Shown here: positions 9,816-19,162 of the stretch, in pieces
How the letters are laid out: the number at the start of each line of letters is the position of its first letter
Numbering within the stretch: the first letter of the stretch is position 1
Assembly (NCBI RefSeq): GCF_025150085.1
Contig: NZ_CP102280.1
Location: forward strand, 1,623,001-1,687,000
DNA: 64,000 nt
Source of the DNA: Dorea longicatena
GTDB lineage: Bacteria; Bacillota; Clostridia; Lachnospirales; Lachnospiraceae
Reading direction: 5' to 3'
Position numbers and translations under genes: made by a program
Notes under the pieces: generated by a model
Told to the model about the DNA's origin: nothing
What the model saw: only the letters and a program-made list of their open reading frames with translations
Databases searched by the model: none

Positions 9816-11051
9816 TCAAGACAGCACCTGATGCAGAAGCTCTGCAAGAAGTTCCATGGCATTTCGCATCTCTTCTACTGTATTCGTCTGTGCTCCTGCC
9901 TCGACCAGAAGTGTCTTCGGTTTGAAATGCATGTTATAGCGGTATGCCCGAAGGAAAATGTGTCTGGCAAATCCCGGATAATATTTGGCTGCTGCAATCT
10001 CCATCTGAAGGGAAAATGCCAGATTGTCTTCCAGATATGGATTCGGAAGATAACTGATATTTCCATTTGCCCGCGTTCTGCTGAGTCCGTTGAAGAACAT
10101 GATCTGCGCCGTCTGTCTGCCATCCACCTCTGTCACAAGATGTGTCCCTTCCGCCACACCGTCCCGGTGGAGGTCGATCACCACTTCTATGCTTGGATTA
10201 TCTTTTAATATCTTCTGCACATCCGGTTCCGCAAGCTGATATGCTTTGCTGCGGTCCAGTTTGCCATTTACCAGATCATAAACACCTGTGTGATGATACG
10301 TCTCGATTCCATACTTTTGATTCAAAAGATCTGTCAGATACGTTCCCATACCTACAATCGATGTATTCGCATCCCCCGGAACAGAATCTTTAAACTGCTC
10401 CTGGGAATGTGTATGATAGATCAGCACCTTCGGTCCGGCTGCCTCTTCATTAGAATTGGAATTCAGCTTCATATTCTTTCCAAGCAGCCGGTCTGCATTG
10501 ATCAGATTTGCATCCGCCATCGTACTGCTGTCCACTGTGTAAAAATGGCTCATCAGATATTCGTAATCTCTTAATTTATCCATGGATATGTCTACTTTAG
10601 CCTCCGGTATCTTCACCATCTCCTGCTGCGTGACACTTTGCTCCTGCGTAATGAGCTTTCCATTTTCATCCACGGCATTTTCATCATTTGCCTGCTTTTC
10701 TAATATCATGGCATAGGTCTGGGAATCTTCGGCGATAGTATCCTCTTTTTCCGCTGACAGATAGGTTCCAATCGGGAACAATTTCATCACTGTCTGTGTC
10801 ACATCCTCTGCAGGACCTCCGACATGGTCTTTTTCCGATGTATAAGTCAGTGTCGTCATTATATTTCCGACAGCACAATCTGCAATGACCTCTTTTTCTT
10901 TTTCCAGGAATGATATTTTCAGTTCTCGTACTGTTCCATTTTCTTTTATTACATGACCTCTTATGAAACAGGTCAGAAGTATTCCAGCACTGCCCCAGGC
11001 TGCACACTTCATATATTTTTCCAACATTCTCTGCCTGTCTTTCTTTTTCAC
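9816..11051 (-). CDS. spoIIP: Stage II sporulation protein P (cell-wall amidase/endopeptidase)
   Basis: SpoIIP, with SpoIID and SpoIIM, degrades septal peptidoglycan during engulfment in the mother cell. The 411-residue protein has an N-terminal membrane anchor (about residues 17-33), a long linker, and a C-terminal amidase-like domain with IYHTHSQE (H213, H215, E218), DLHRDG (H295) and VEAGAQTNT near the end. It starts with GTG at 11051, eight bases after GAGGTG. It follows gpr, as in other spore formers, and has a possible sigma-E promoter just upstream. Confidence 0.95.
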   Translation of the reverse strand: MKKKDRQRMLEKYMKCAAWGSAGILLTCFIRGHVIKENGTVRELKISFLEKEKEVIADCAVGNIMTTLTYTSEKDHVGGPAEDVTQTVMKLFPIGTYLSAEKEDTIAEDSQTYAMILEKQANDENAVDENGKLITQEQSVTQQEMVKIPEAKVDISMDKLRDYEYLMSHFYTVDSSTMADANLINADRLLGKNMKLNSNSNEEAAGPKVLIYHTHSQEQFKDSVPGDANTSIVGMGTYLTDLLNQKYGIETYHHTGVYDLVNGKLDRSKAYQLAEPDVQKILKDNPSIEVVIDLHRDGVAEGTHLVTEVDGRQTAQIMFFNGLSRTRANGNISYLPNPYLEDNLAFSLQMEIAAAKYYPGFARHIFLRAYRYNMHFKPKTLLVEAGAQTNTVEEMRNAMELLAELLHQVLS

Positions 11052-11104
11052 ATTTTTAACACCTCTGCCGTTTACTGATTTTTACGATATCTTAGTTCTT
11101 ACTA

Positions 11105-11134
11105 TAATTATGGCAATATTGTAAATGTTATGAC
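11105..11134 (-). promoter_or_regulatory. Possible sigma-E promoter for spoIIP
   Basis: On the minus strand GTCATAAC (11127-11134) and CATAATTA (11105-11112), 14 bases apart, resemble the sigma-E -35 and -10 elements. The -35 overlaps the gpr stop codon. spoIIP is a sigma-E gene in B. subtilis. The match is partial. Confidence 0.4.
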
Positions 11135-12120
11135 TGCATTATTTTTTCTTTCCCCGCAAAAAGCATATTCATTGCTTCTGAAATTGTATAACTGATTCGT
11201 CTTACTGTATCATCAATATCTTTTGGTGTCACAAACATACCATTCAGATGCGGAGCAATCAATTCCTTTACCAGTTCATATTTCTCTGCGGAATTATATC
11301 CCTGCAATACCACTCCCACCCCTTTTAATGTTTCTGATGTTTCCAGTGCCGTAATAAAGTTCTCCATTGTATCATTCACAATGGTTGCCGCATCCACAAC
11401 TGTCGGCACTCCGATTGCAATGACCGGAATTCCCATCGTATCTTTTGTAATCTCACTTCGGTGATTTCCAACCCCTGCTCCCGGATAAATTCCCGCATCA
11501 GAAATCTGTATTGTCCGGTTCAGTCTTTTGGTACTTCTTGCTGCCAGTGCATCAATTACCATAATCAGATCAGGGGTTGTCTCATTTACTATTCCCCGTA
11601 TAATTTCTGCAGACTCCATCCCGGTCTGTGCCATCACTCCCGGAACGATCGCACTTACAATCCTGCTTCCGCCTTTTCCCACTGCATACCTTCCATATTC
11701 CTGCACAATATGTCTGGTAACATTCAACTGATCCACCACATACGGTCCCAGTGCATCCGGTGTCACTTCACGATTGCCAAGGCCTACAACAAGTACCGAA
11801 TATCCTTTTTCCTGATTTTCTTCCGTATCTTTCATATATTTTTCCAAAAAATCTGCCAATGTCTCCGATATTTCCCTGTGATACCCTTCATCTGCAGCTG
11901 CCATATTCGGCGCTTCCAGTGTCAGATATGTCCCCACAGGTTTTCCCATCGACTTCGCCCCATTTTCCGTTTCAATCCTGACCGTTGTGATCTTAATCTC
12001 CTTTTCTTCATCATACTCCTCTTCCAGAACGACACCTGATACCTCCACATGATCCGATTCAAACCGTTCTTTCTGTTCCATCGCAAGATCCGTCCGTATC
12101 TTATACTTCTCCACCATCAT
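11128..12120 (-). CDS. gpr: GPR endopeptidase (germination protease for SASPs)
   Basis: GPR is made as a zymogen in the forespore and cleaves small acid-soluble spore proteins on germination. The 330-residue protein starts with the characteristic IRTDLAMEQKE propeptide region and contains VGLGNREVTPDALGP, IVSAIVPGVMAQTGMES and PDLIMVIDALAARST, all typical of the family. Its substrate type is encoded in the same window (SASP at 47024). The ATG has AAAGGATGG upstream. A candidate forespore promoter is at 12149-12177. Confidence 0.97.
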   Translation of the reverse strand: MMVEKYKIRTDLAMEQKERFESDHVEVSGVVLEEEYDEEKEIKITTVRIETENGAKSMGKPVGTYLTLEAPNMAAADEGYHREISETLADFLEKYMKDTEENQEKGYSVLVVGLGNREVTPDALGPYVVDQLNVTRHIVQEYGRYAVGKGGSRIVSAIVPGVMAQTGMESAEIIRGIVNETTPDLIMVIDALAARSTKRLNRTIQISDAGIYPGAGVGNHRSEITKDTMGIPVIAIGVPTVVDAATIVNDTMENFITALETSETLKGVGVVLQGYNSAEKYELVKELIAPHLNGMFVTPKDIDDTVRRISYTISEAMNMLFAGKEKIMQS

Positions 12121-12148
12121 TTTTATCCATCCTTTCTCAAATTAATGC

Positions 12149-12177
12149 TAGTTTTTCCAATATTTTCAGAAATATGT
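12149..12177 (-). promoter_or_regulatory. gpr: Possible sigma-F/sigma-G promoter for gpr
   Basis: On the minus strand ACATA (12173-12177) is followed after 14 bases by GGAAAAACTA (12149-12158). The latter fits the sigma-F -10 pattern GGnrAnAnTw. gpr is a forespore gene in B. subtilis. It is divergent from, and interleaved with, the rpsT promoter region. Confidence 0.4.
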
Positions 12178-12178
12178 A

Positions 12179-12207
12179 TTGACAGATTCCAATTCATGCC
12201 CTAAAAT
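12179..12207 (+). promoter_or_regulatory. Sigma-70-type promoter for rpsT
   Basis: A consensus -35 TTGACA (12179-12184) is followed by a 17-base spacer and a -10 TAAAAT (12202-12207). The expected start near 12214 leaves a leader of about 90 bases. Confidence 0.75.
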
Positions 12208-12219
12208 AAATTCGTATGT

Positions 12220-12252
12220 TTCGTTAGATCGTCCGTGTCCGGCTCTAACGAA
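12220..12252 (+). other. Hairpin in the rpsT leader (candidate autoregulatory site)
   Basis: A perfect nine-base-pair stem (12220-12228 with 12244-12252) has a 15-base loop. It lies in the 5' leader about 50 bases before the TTG start of rpsT. No U-run follows, so it is not a terminator. A role in S20 feedback is an inference. Confidence 0.45.
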
Positions 12253-12304
12253 CTGGAAATCGAATTAAAAAAATCGAAATACATTGATATCGGAGGTGGA
12301 CAAA

Positions 12305-12568
12305 TTGGCTAATATCAAATCTGCAAAGAAAAGAATTTTAGTAAACGAAACAAAAGCTGCTAGAAACAAAGCAATCAAGTCTAAAGTAAAAACTTGCGTA
12401 AAGAAAGTTGAAACAGCTGTAGCTAACAAAGATGCCGCTGCTGCTGCAGACGCATTAAAAGTTGCAATCGTTGAAATCAACAAAGCTGGAAGCAAGGGTG
12501 TTTACCACAAAAACACATGCTCTAGAAAGATTTCCCGTCTGACAAAAGCTGTTAACGGAATTGCTTAA
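12305..12568 (+). CDS. rpsT: 30S ribosomal protein S20
   Basis: S20 binds 16S rRNA early in small-subunit assembly. The 87-residue basic protein begins LANIKSAKKRI after the start and ends SRKISRLTKAVNGIA, both typical. I place the start at a TTG (12305-12307), eight bases after GGAGG, because it gives the normal S20 length and N-terminus. The E. coli rpsT gene also uses UUG, which is known to matter for its autoregulation. It is monocistronic: it has its own promoter and a strong terminator, and it is divergent from gpr and convergent with ilvC. Confidence 0.97.
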   Translation: MANIKSAKKRILVNETKAARNKAIKSKVKTCVKKVETAVANKDAAAAADALKVAIVEINKAGSKGVYHKNTCSRKISRLTKAVNGIA

Positions 12569-12604
12569 TAATAGAGATTAAACTCGAGTTGCAAAATTTT
12601 TAGA

Positions 12605-12639
12605 ACCCGGATCATCCCGTCAATGATCTGGGTTTTTTT
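12605..12639 (+). terminator. Rho-independent terminator of rpsT
   Basis: An 11-base-pair stem (12605-12615 with 12623-12633, one G-U or mismatch) with a seven-base loop is followed by a run of T residues to 12639. Confidence 0.88.
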
Positions 12640-12829
12640 CTATTTAATTAATCATCGCGGCCTCTCAGTCCACGAGAAAGACTTGGCATTCTGTTTGTTG
12701 CTGGATGTCACGATGCAGAAGCTCTAAGGCAGTCCGCCTTCCCTAAGGGCAAAAGCCACTCCGCTCAAACTCACCCCTACGGGGCTCAAACAGTTCGGTC
12801 CGGGTAACCAGCTTAGTGAATTAACCAGA
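12640..12829. repeat. Intergenic stretch with a short relative of the palindromic repeat apex
   Basis: No gene was seen here between the convergent rpsT and ilvC. At 12767-12793 there is AAACTC, a CCCC-TAC-GGGG stem, and CTCAAACAG. This is the same arrangement as the apices of the large elements at 45151-45172 and 63604-63626, with different stem bases. An 11-base match to 63498-63508, in inverted orientation, lies at 12797-12807. The long outer stems of the other two copies are not evident here, so this is a partial or divergent member. Confidence 0.45.
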
Positions 12830-12859
12830 AAAAGGATACAGCAACCGCCGTACCCTTTT
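12830..12859 (-). terminator. Rho-independent terminator of ilvC
   Basis: On the minus strand, 12850-12859 pairs with 12830-12839 (nine of ten bases, ten-base loop), and the descending arm ends in a T-run. It lies 32 bases beyond the ilvC stop. Confidence 0.7.
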
Positions 12860-12891
12860 CGTATGTATTCTTATTCTAACAAGTCTGATGA

Positions 12892-14001
<1,110 letters not shown>

Positions 14002-14039
14002 TTAAAATGTGTTACTGTTTGTCCATTATAATATATCAA

Positions 14040-14561
14040 TTATAATGTGTTGATGTTTCCTTCCTGATCAATGACTATTACATCCTTGATTCCTCTCTGT
14101 AATCCGGTAATACCTGTTCTTGCAAGTTCAAGAATCTCGTAACCTTCCAGAAGTTCCAGAAACGCATCTACTTTTGAACCATTTCCTGTCAGTTCCACCA
14201 TCAGGGAATCCTTCTCTACATCAACAATCTTCGCGCGGAATATATCCGCCACAGATATGATCTCCGTTCTCTCCGTCTTATTCGCCCGAACCTTCACCAT
14301 GATCAGTTCACGATATACCGAATCTTCCGGCTGAAGTACTTTGATCTCAATGACATCTTCCAGCTTTCTGACCTGCTTTTCGATTTGCGATAAGATCAGC
14401 TCATCTCCGCTGGCCACAATGGTAATTCTGGTAAATCTCGGATCTGCCGTAACTCCGGCAGTTATACTGTCGATACTGTATCCTCGTCTGCTGAACAGTC
14501 CGGATACACGGCTTAATACACCGGGATTATTGTCTACCAATAATGAAAATACTCTTTGCAT
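14040..14561 (-). CDS. ilvN: Acetolactate synthase small (regulatory) subunit
   Basis: This is the regulatory subunit of acetohydroxyacid synthase, which carries the valine feedback site. The 173-residue protein starts MQRVFSLLVDNNPGVLSRV, the ACT domain typical of the family, with GLFSRRGYSIDSI and a C-terminal second domain (VELTGNGSKVDAFLELLE). The ATG at 14561 fits the family start; GAGGTG lies four bases upstream. A clear promoter and a leader hairpin precede it. The large subunit is not adjacent, which is unusual but seen in some clostridia. Confidence 0.95.
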   Translation of the reverse strand: MQRVFSLLVDNNPGVLSRVSGLFSRRGYSIDSITAGVTADPRFTRITIVASGDELILSQIEKQVRKLEDVIEIKVLQPEDSVYRELIMVKVRANKTERTEIISVADIFRAKIVDVEKDSLMVELTGNGSKVDAFLELLEGYEILELARTGITGLQRGIKDVIVIDQEGNINTL

Positions 14562-14588
14562 ATTGCACCTCTTTTCTATCATTTATAA

Positions 14589-14612
14589 AAAACAGAGTGC
14601 GTTCTGTTTTTT
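14589..14612 (-). terminator. Leader hairpin with T-run upstream of ilvN (attenuator or stabilising stem)
   Basis: AAAAAACAGA and TCTGTTTTTT form a stem of about ten pairs with a six-base loop, immediately after the -10 box and about 30 bases before the ilvN start. It resembles an intrinsic terminator on either strand. No T-box or leader peptide was seen. Confidence 0.45.
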
Positions 14613-14613
14613 T

Positions 14614-14642
14614 ATAATAACAACTACTTCTTCTTTTGTCAA
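14614..14642 (-). promoter_or_regulatory. Sigma-70-type promoter for ilvN-ilvC
   Basis: On the minus strand a consensus -35 TTGACA (14637-14642) is followed by a 17-base spacer and -10 TATTAT (14614-14619). Confidence 0.75.
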
Positions 14643-14692
14643 GTATTGGCACCCATATTTTTACATTTTTCACAAAATGCAGGATTACCGCA

Positions 14693-15364
14693 TTATTTCA
14701 GGATGATCCCGGCAATGTCTTCCGGCGTCCCGGCAACGTATACTGCGCCTGCTTTTTCCAGTTCTTCACGGTTGCCGAATCCGTATAATACCCCCATACA
14801 GTCAAGCCCTTCCTGCTTTGCCCCAAGCACATCATGTTCACGGTCACCGATCATCAGTATCCTCTTCTTATCCTGCATCCGGCAGGTATCGATCAGATAT
14901 CCGATCACCTCTGCCTTACTGCCTCTGCCTCCGTCCAGTTCCATACCTGCCACATATTCAAAATATTGATCCAGGTCAAAATGTTCAATGATCCTTCTCG
15001 CATATACTTCCGGTTTGGACGTCGCAACAAAAAGTCTTTTTCCTGCTGCCTTCAATGCCTTTAATGATTTTTCAAATCCGGGATACACCGAGCACTCAAA
15101 AATCCCCGTATCCTGATAATATTCCCTGTAATACTCCACCGCCTTCCAGCTTTTCTCATCGTCAAATCCATAGAATCTGGCGAACGAATCGGTAAGCGGC
15201 GGACCGATGAATTTATATAATTTTTCCCGTTCGGTCTCTTCGATTCCGAATTTCTCCAGCGCATACATCACCGAATTCGTAATTCCCGGTGAAGAATCGA
15301 TGATCGTGCCATCCAGATCAAAGAAACAGATATCATACATTTTATCAAGCTTTTCTTTTTCCAT
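14693..15364 (-). CDS. HAD-superfamily phosphatase (phosphoglycolate phosphatase-like)
   Basis: The 223-residue protein is a HAD hydrolase of the Gph/PgmB type with a helical cap. Motif I is FFDLDGTIID (nucleophile D16, acid D18), motif II lies in LFVATSKP, and motif III is MIGDREHDVLGAKQEG. The cap region is residues of about 30-95. Family members dephosphorylate phosphoglycolate, pyrophosphate or sugar phosphates; substrate cannot be told from sequence. It stands alone between ilvN and traX, with no obvious operon partner. Confidence 0.88.
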   Translation of the reverse strand: MEKEKLDKMYDICFFDLDGTIIDSSPGITNSVMYALEKFGIEETEREKLYKFIGPPLTDSFARFYGFDDEKSWKAVEYYREYYQDTGIFECSVYPGFEKSLKALKAAGKRLFVATSKPEVYARRIIEHFDLDQYFEYVAGMELDGGRGSKAEVIGYLIDTCRMQDKKRILMIGDREHDVLGAKQEGLDCMGVLYGFGNREELEKAGAVYVAGTPEDIAGIILK

Positions 15365-15458
15365 ATTCTCTACCTGCCTGCTTCAAAAAATACCGGAGCT
15401 GTCCTTCTGCGTTTTTTCCGCATTCGTCACACCCCCGGTATTATTATAACCGTTCCCT

Positions 15459-16157
15459 CTATACTTTTGCAAACTGTATCATCCAGAGAAGCAGAAGATG
15501 CACCGGATAAAATCCGTAGAAAAACCATTTTTCCCAGCCGTGTGCTGTTTTATCTGCTTTATTATACATACACTGTATAACCACTCCCGATGCTGCCAGC
15601 CCGATACAGGCACATGCAGAATGTATGAGCGCACTCTCCAGCCCGCAGTCCGCCCTGTATGACAACACATTCAACAGAAAGAAGAGTCCCACTGCTTTTC
15701 CATATGCCAGTGATACTTTTTTCCTGTCCCCATATGCATTTGCAAACAGCATCGTAAATACCGGTGCCAGAAGTGCCCAGTCCGTCCAGAGCGAACAGAT
15801 TACCAGCACGCACAGCCATAGCATTTTCTCCCCTTTATGTTTTACATGATCTGCAACCCACACCACTCCCAGACATAGAAGAAGGCTGAACATCATGTTC
15901 AGGTTCGTCTGTTTCAATGCCAGCATGAAGGGGATCTGTGAAAGGATCCCAAATACAAGCAGCCGCAGTGCATAGTTCTTTACAGATCTTGTGTAATGAT
16001 ATCCTTCCACAAGGAAATAGCACATAGTAATGGCTGTAAAATACCCGATATCAACCATAACTTCCTGCCCTGTACTGCCTTCTTTTAAAAATATATAGGC
16101 AAAATGATTACAGAACATAGCTGCCATTGCCAGATATTTTATTGCATTTCTACTCAT
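15459..16157 (-). CDS. TraX-family membrane protein
   Basis: The roughly 232-residue polytopic protein begins with the TraX-type N-terminus NAIKYLAMAAMFCNHF and has about seven hydrophobic segments. TraX of the F plasmid acetylates pilin, but chromosomal relatives in Firmicutes are widespread and of unknown function; the fold is related to membrane acyltransferases. The start chosen (16157) has GGAG eight bases upstream and lies 16 bases after the ABC permease stop, so it is probably the last gene of the two-component/ABC operon. A longer in-frame start at 16217 would overlap the permease gene. Confidence 0.75.
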   Translation of the reverse strand: MSRNAIKYLAMAAMFCNHFAYIFLKEGSTGQEVMVDIGYFTAITMCYFLVEGYHYTRSVKNYALRLLVFGILSQIPFMLALKQTNLNMMFSLLLCLGVVWVADHVKHKGEKMLWLCVLVICSLWTDWALLAPVFTMLFANAYGDRKKVSLAYGKAVGLFFLLNVLSYRADCGLESALIHSACACIGLAASGVVIQCMYNKADKTAHGWEKWFFYGFYPVHLLLLWMIQFAKV

Positions 16158-16173
16158 ACTTCCCTCTCCATTT

Positions 16174-18249
16174 TCATTCTTCGATATTTCTGATAAATCC
16201 GACATAGGTCGCTCCAAAATAAACTACATATACGCCAAAGAACAGGGCGAATGAAATTGCAAAATACTGTAACACCGGTGTACTGACTCCTGTATAGAAG
16301 TTAAATCCGGCACCCATATACACCGCTACGATCCCGCTGATCACTGCCGAAAGGATTGCCGGACACAGATAATACCCGGACAGCTGACGGAATACGGTCT
16401 GTTGGATCTCGCGTCTTCCAAGGCCGATTTTCGAAAGCACCTGGTAGCGGAACCTATATTTTGCCGAATCACTCAGCTGCTGTACCGATAACACCGTCAA
16501 TGCAATACACAAAAATACCAGCCCGATATACATACATGGGAATGTGATACAACTCATCATATATCTGACCTCAGCCGATGCATTTTCCCGCACAAGATTC
16601 ACCGCAGCATATGTGACAATGGTATCCGTACCATAACATACATTATCATCGTCTTCTTCCATGTATGTATGACCGGCATAATCATGTTTATCTGACAGAT
16701 CATCCAGCTTATTCTGCAGGTTATCCGGTACTTTTTTCTTCACACTTACCGCAAGTTCCGAATAGTACGGTGTCATCTGCTGTATCCGTTCATCCGGCAC
16801 AACGATGATATAATCACCGCCGTTATGTCCGTCCTGCGAAAATGATTCGGTGCAGATCTTCCTGCAGGTCAGTGTCTCTCCTCGGTCCTGAAGCTTCACG
16901 TCATCCGTAAAATATCCGGTTTCCTTATACACTCTTTGCTTCATCTGAAGGATATATTCATTTTTTTCAAGCGTTTCCGTGGAATATCCCAGCATTTTTC
17001 TCAGATGATTGTAATCACTCAGCCCCATATATGTATCATATCTGCAATACGCATCATCGGAACCTTTACGTATCTTTTTCTCATCCGGTGTTCCGTCTTC
17101 TCTGCGGTACTCATCTCCAAAATACCGCAGATGCGTATACATCCATGTATTCATTGTGTTCGTATGATTTTCATAAATACGGTACACGCACGAATCCTTT
17201 ACACCTGCTTCTTCTCCGACAATATCCAATTCCTTTGCAAAATCATATTCCGGATTCTGACTGTTCACCTGTACATCAAATGGAAATTTCATCTCTAAAA
17301 CCTGATTCTGCCAGTCCGTAAACATTAATGCAACCGAGCACCCCAGAAATGCGACCATAAAAAGCACCGTAAGTGTTCCCATGGTAAACCGCATCGTTTT
17401 CAATTTAGATGCAAACTGACGCAGCAGGAACAGATTCTGCCCCCGGTAGACCGCATTTCCTTTTTTCTTCACATAGCAGATGATCCATGCGGAAAGCCCT
17501 ATATAAAACACATACATTGTAATAAACAGACCCGTCAGAAATACTGCTGCCCCTCCCGGCGACTGTATATTTCCGCTCAGTATCCAGACACCGAACGCAA
17601 AGATGAACAGAATGGAAAACGGCAGTAATAACCGCTTTATTTTTTCATTCTTTTCTTTTAATTCCTCATTCTTCTGATTTTCTCTCATCAGATCATGAAT
17701 GTTCATCTTGCGGAATTTCCGGCTGCACCGGAACAGTGCCAGCAGATAACATCCTGCAAAGCAGCACACAGTCATAAGGAAACAATATCCATTGAATTCC
17801 AGATGGGGTCTTAGTTCCACCTGTATGACACTATAAAGGACAACGAGCAGCACCTGCTGAAGCAACATTCCAAGCCCCAGTCCTATCACAAAGGAACACA
17901 CACCGAGCAGCAGATTTTCTTTCATATAAAGCCCGGACACTTCCTTTTTATTCATTCCGATCAACAGATAGATACCGAATTCACGGCTCCTTTTTTCCAG
18001 CATGAACCGTACCATATAATTGATCAGCCATGCAACGATCAGTACAATAAAGAATGTGGCAATACCGATCATCGCTGCCATTATCGCTGCCATTTCATAC
18101 ATTTTCTGAAGATCCTTAGAAAAAATGATACTGTTAAATGCAAACATCAATGATACCACAAATGTCATCGTCAGCACATACACCAGATAATCTCTGGCGG
18201 AACGTCTGACATTGCGCAGTGCAAGCTTACCGAACATCTGACAGTTCAC
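16174..18249 (-). CDS. BceB-like ABC transporter permease (FtsX-family)
   Basis: The 691-residue permease has the BceB/VraG layout: an N-terminal helix after MFGKLALRNVRRSARDYLVY, groups of transmembrane helices, a large extracytoplasmic domain of about 200 residues (roughly 310-540), and a C-terminal FtsX-like set of helices. In the Bce family it works with the ATPase and a neighbouring sensor kinase to detect and resist cell-wall antibiotics or peptides. Its start overlaps the ATPase stop by about 20 bases, indicating coupling. The substrate cannot be inferred. Confidence 0.88.
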   Translation of the reverse strand: MNCQMFGKLALRNVRRSARDYLVYVLTMTFVVSLMFAFNSIIFSKDLQKMYEMAAIMAAMIGIATFFIVLIVAWLINYMVRFMLEKRSREFGIYLLIGMNKKEVSGLYMKENLLLGVCSFVIGLGLGMLLQQVLLVVLYSVIQVELRPHLEFNGYCFLMTVCCFAGCYLLALFRCSRKFRKMNIHDLMRENQKNEELKEKNEKIKRLLLPFSILFIFAFGVWILSGNIQSPGGAAVFLTGLFITMYVFYIGLSAWIICYVKKKGNAVYRGQNLFLLRQFASKLKTMRFTMGTLTVLFMVAFLGCSVALMFTDWQNQVLEMKFPFDVQVNSQNPEYDFAKELDIVGEEAGVKDSCVYRIYENHTNTMNTWMYTHLRYFGDEYRREDGTPDEKKIRKGSDDAYCRYDTYMGLSDYNHLRKMLGYSTETLEKNEYILQMKQRVYKETGYFTDDVKLQDRGETLTCRKICTESFSQDGHNGGDYIIVVPDERIQQMTPYYSELAVSVKKKVPDNLQNKLDDLSDKHDYAGHTYMEEDDDNVCYGTDTIVTYAAVNLVRENASAEVRYMMSCITFPCMYIGLVFLCIALTVLSVQQLSDSAKYRFRYQVLSKIGLGRREIQQTVFRQLSGYYLCPAILSAVISGIVAVYMGAGFNFYTGVSTPVLQYFAISFALFFGVYVVYFGATYVGFIRNIEE

Positions 18250-19108
18250 CTCCTGTCAGAGATAATACATCCAGGATCTTATTCAGAAATTCCCGCCTTT
18301 CTTCCACTCCTCTTACCAGTTCATGGAATATCTTTCCATCTTTCAGGAAAAGAATACGGCTGCAGTAGCTGGCTGAAAACGCATCATGTGTAACCATGAG
18401 GATCGTAGAGTGCATATCACGATTCATCTTGCGGAATGTTTCGAGCAGCATCTGTGCCGCTCTGGAATCCAGCGCACCGGTCGGCTCATCTGCGAGGATC
18501 AGTTTCGGACGATGAATCATCGCTCTGGCACAGGCACAACGCTGCTTCTGGCCCCCGGATACCTGATAGGGGAATTTATCCCGGATTTCTTCGATATCAA
18601 GCAGCTTCAATATGTGATCACATTTCTCTTGGATCTCTCTTTTACTCTTGCTGTGCAGCGTCATTGCCAGCACAATATTCTCTTCTATCGTAAGTGTATC
18701 TAACAAGTTGTAATCCTGAAATATGAATCCAAGATTGTCTTTCCGAAATTCCGCCAGTGCCTCATCACTCAACTCTGTAATATCCGTTTCTCCGTAGTAT
18801 ATATGCCCTGCAGTCACACGGTCAATCGTAGACAGCATATTCAAAAGTGTTGTCTTTCCGGAACCCGATGCTCCCATGATTCCCACAAATTCTCCTTTTT
18901 GGACGCAAAAGCTTACCCTGTCTACCGCTTTGGTGATGTTCGTATCACTTCCGTAATATTTTTCCACATCACACACCCGAATCTCTCCATCCGGGATTCT
19001 GCCTCCTGCCAGGATTCTGTCTGTTTTTTTCTCTGTTGTCTTGCCATGCTTTCTTATTCTTCTCATCCATATCATCCTTTCCGGTCTTTTTGTAATACTC
19101 TTTTTCAT
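18227..19108 (-). CDS. BceA-like ABC transporter ATP-binding protein
   Basis: This is the nucleotide-binding subunit of the adjacent transporter. It has Walker A GASGSGKTT, Q-loop FQDYNLLD, signature VSGGQKQRC, Walker B LILADEPTG and the switch His in MVTHD. About 40 extra basic residues precede the domain start (EIRVCDVEKYYG); later ATG codons at 19075 and 19066 are also possible starts. It lies downstream of the sensor kinase with a 54-base gap, in the usual regulator-kinase-ATPase-permease order. Confidence 0.92.
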   Translation of the reverse strand: MKKSITKRPERMIWMRRIRKHGKTTEKKTDRILAGGRIPDGEIRVCDVEKYYGSDTNITKAVDRVSFCVQKGEFVGIMGASGSGKTTLLNMLSTIDRVTAGHIYYGETDITELSDEALAEFRKDNLGFIFQDYNLLDTLTIEENIVLAMTLHSKSKREIQEKCDHILKLLDIEEIRDKFPYQVSGGQKQRCACARAMIHRPKLILADEPTGALDSRAAQMLLETFRKMNRDMHSTILMVTHDAFSASYCSRILFLKDGKIFHELVRGVEERREFLNKILDVLSLTGGELSDVR

Positions 19109-19162
19109 CTCTACTTTACCCGTCCGGACCAGAAAGATGTATCGATGTATCTTTCAGTTATC

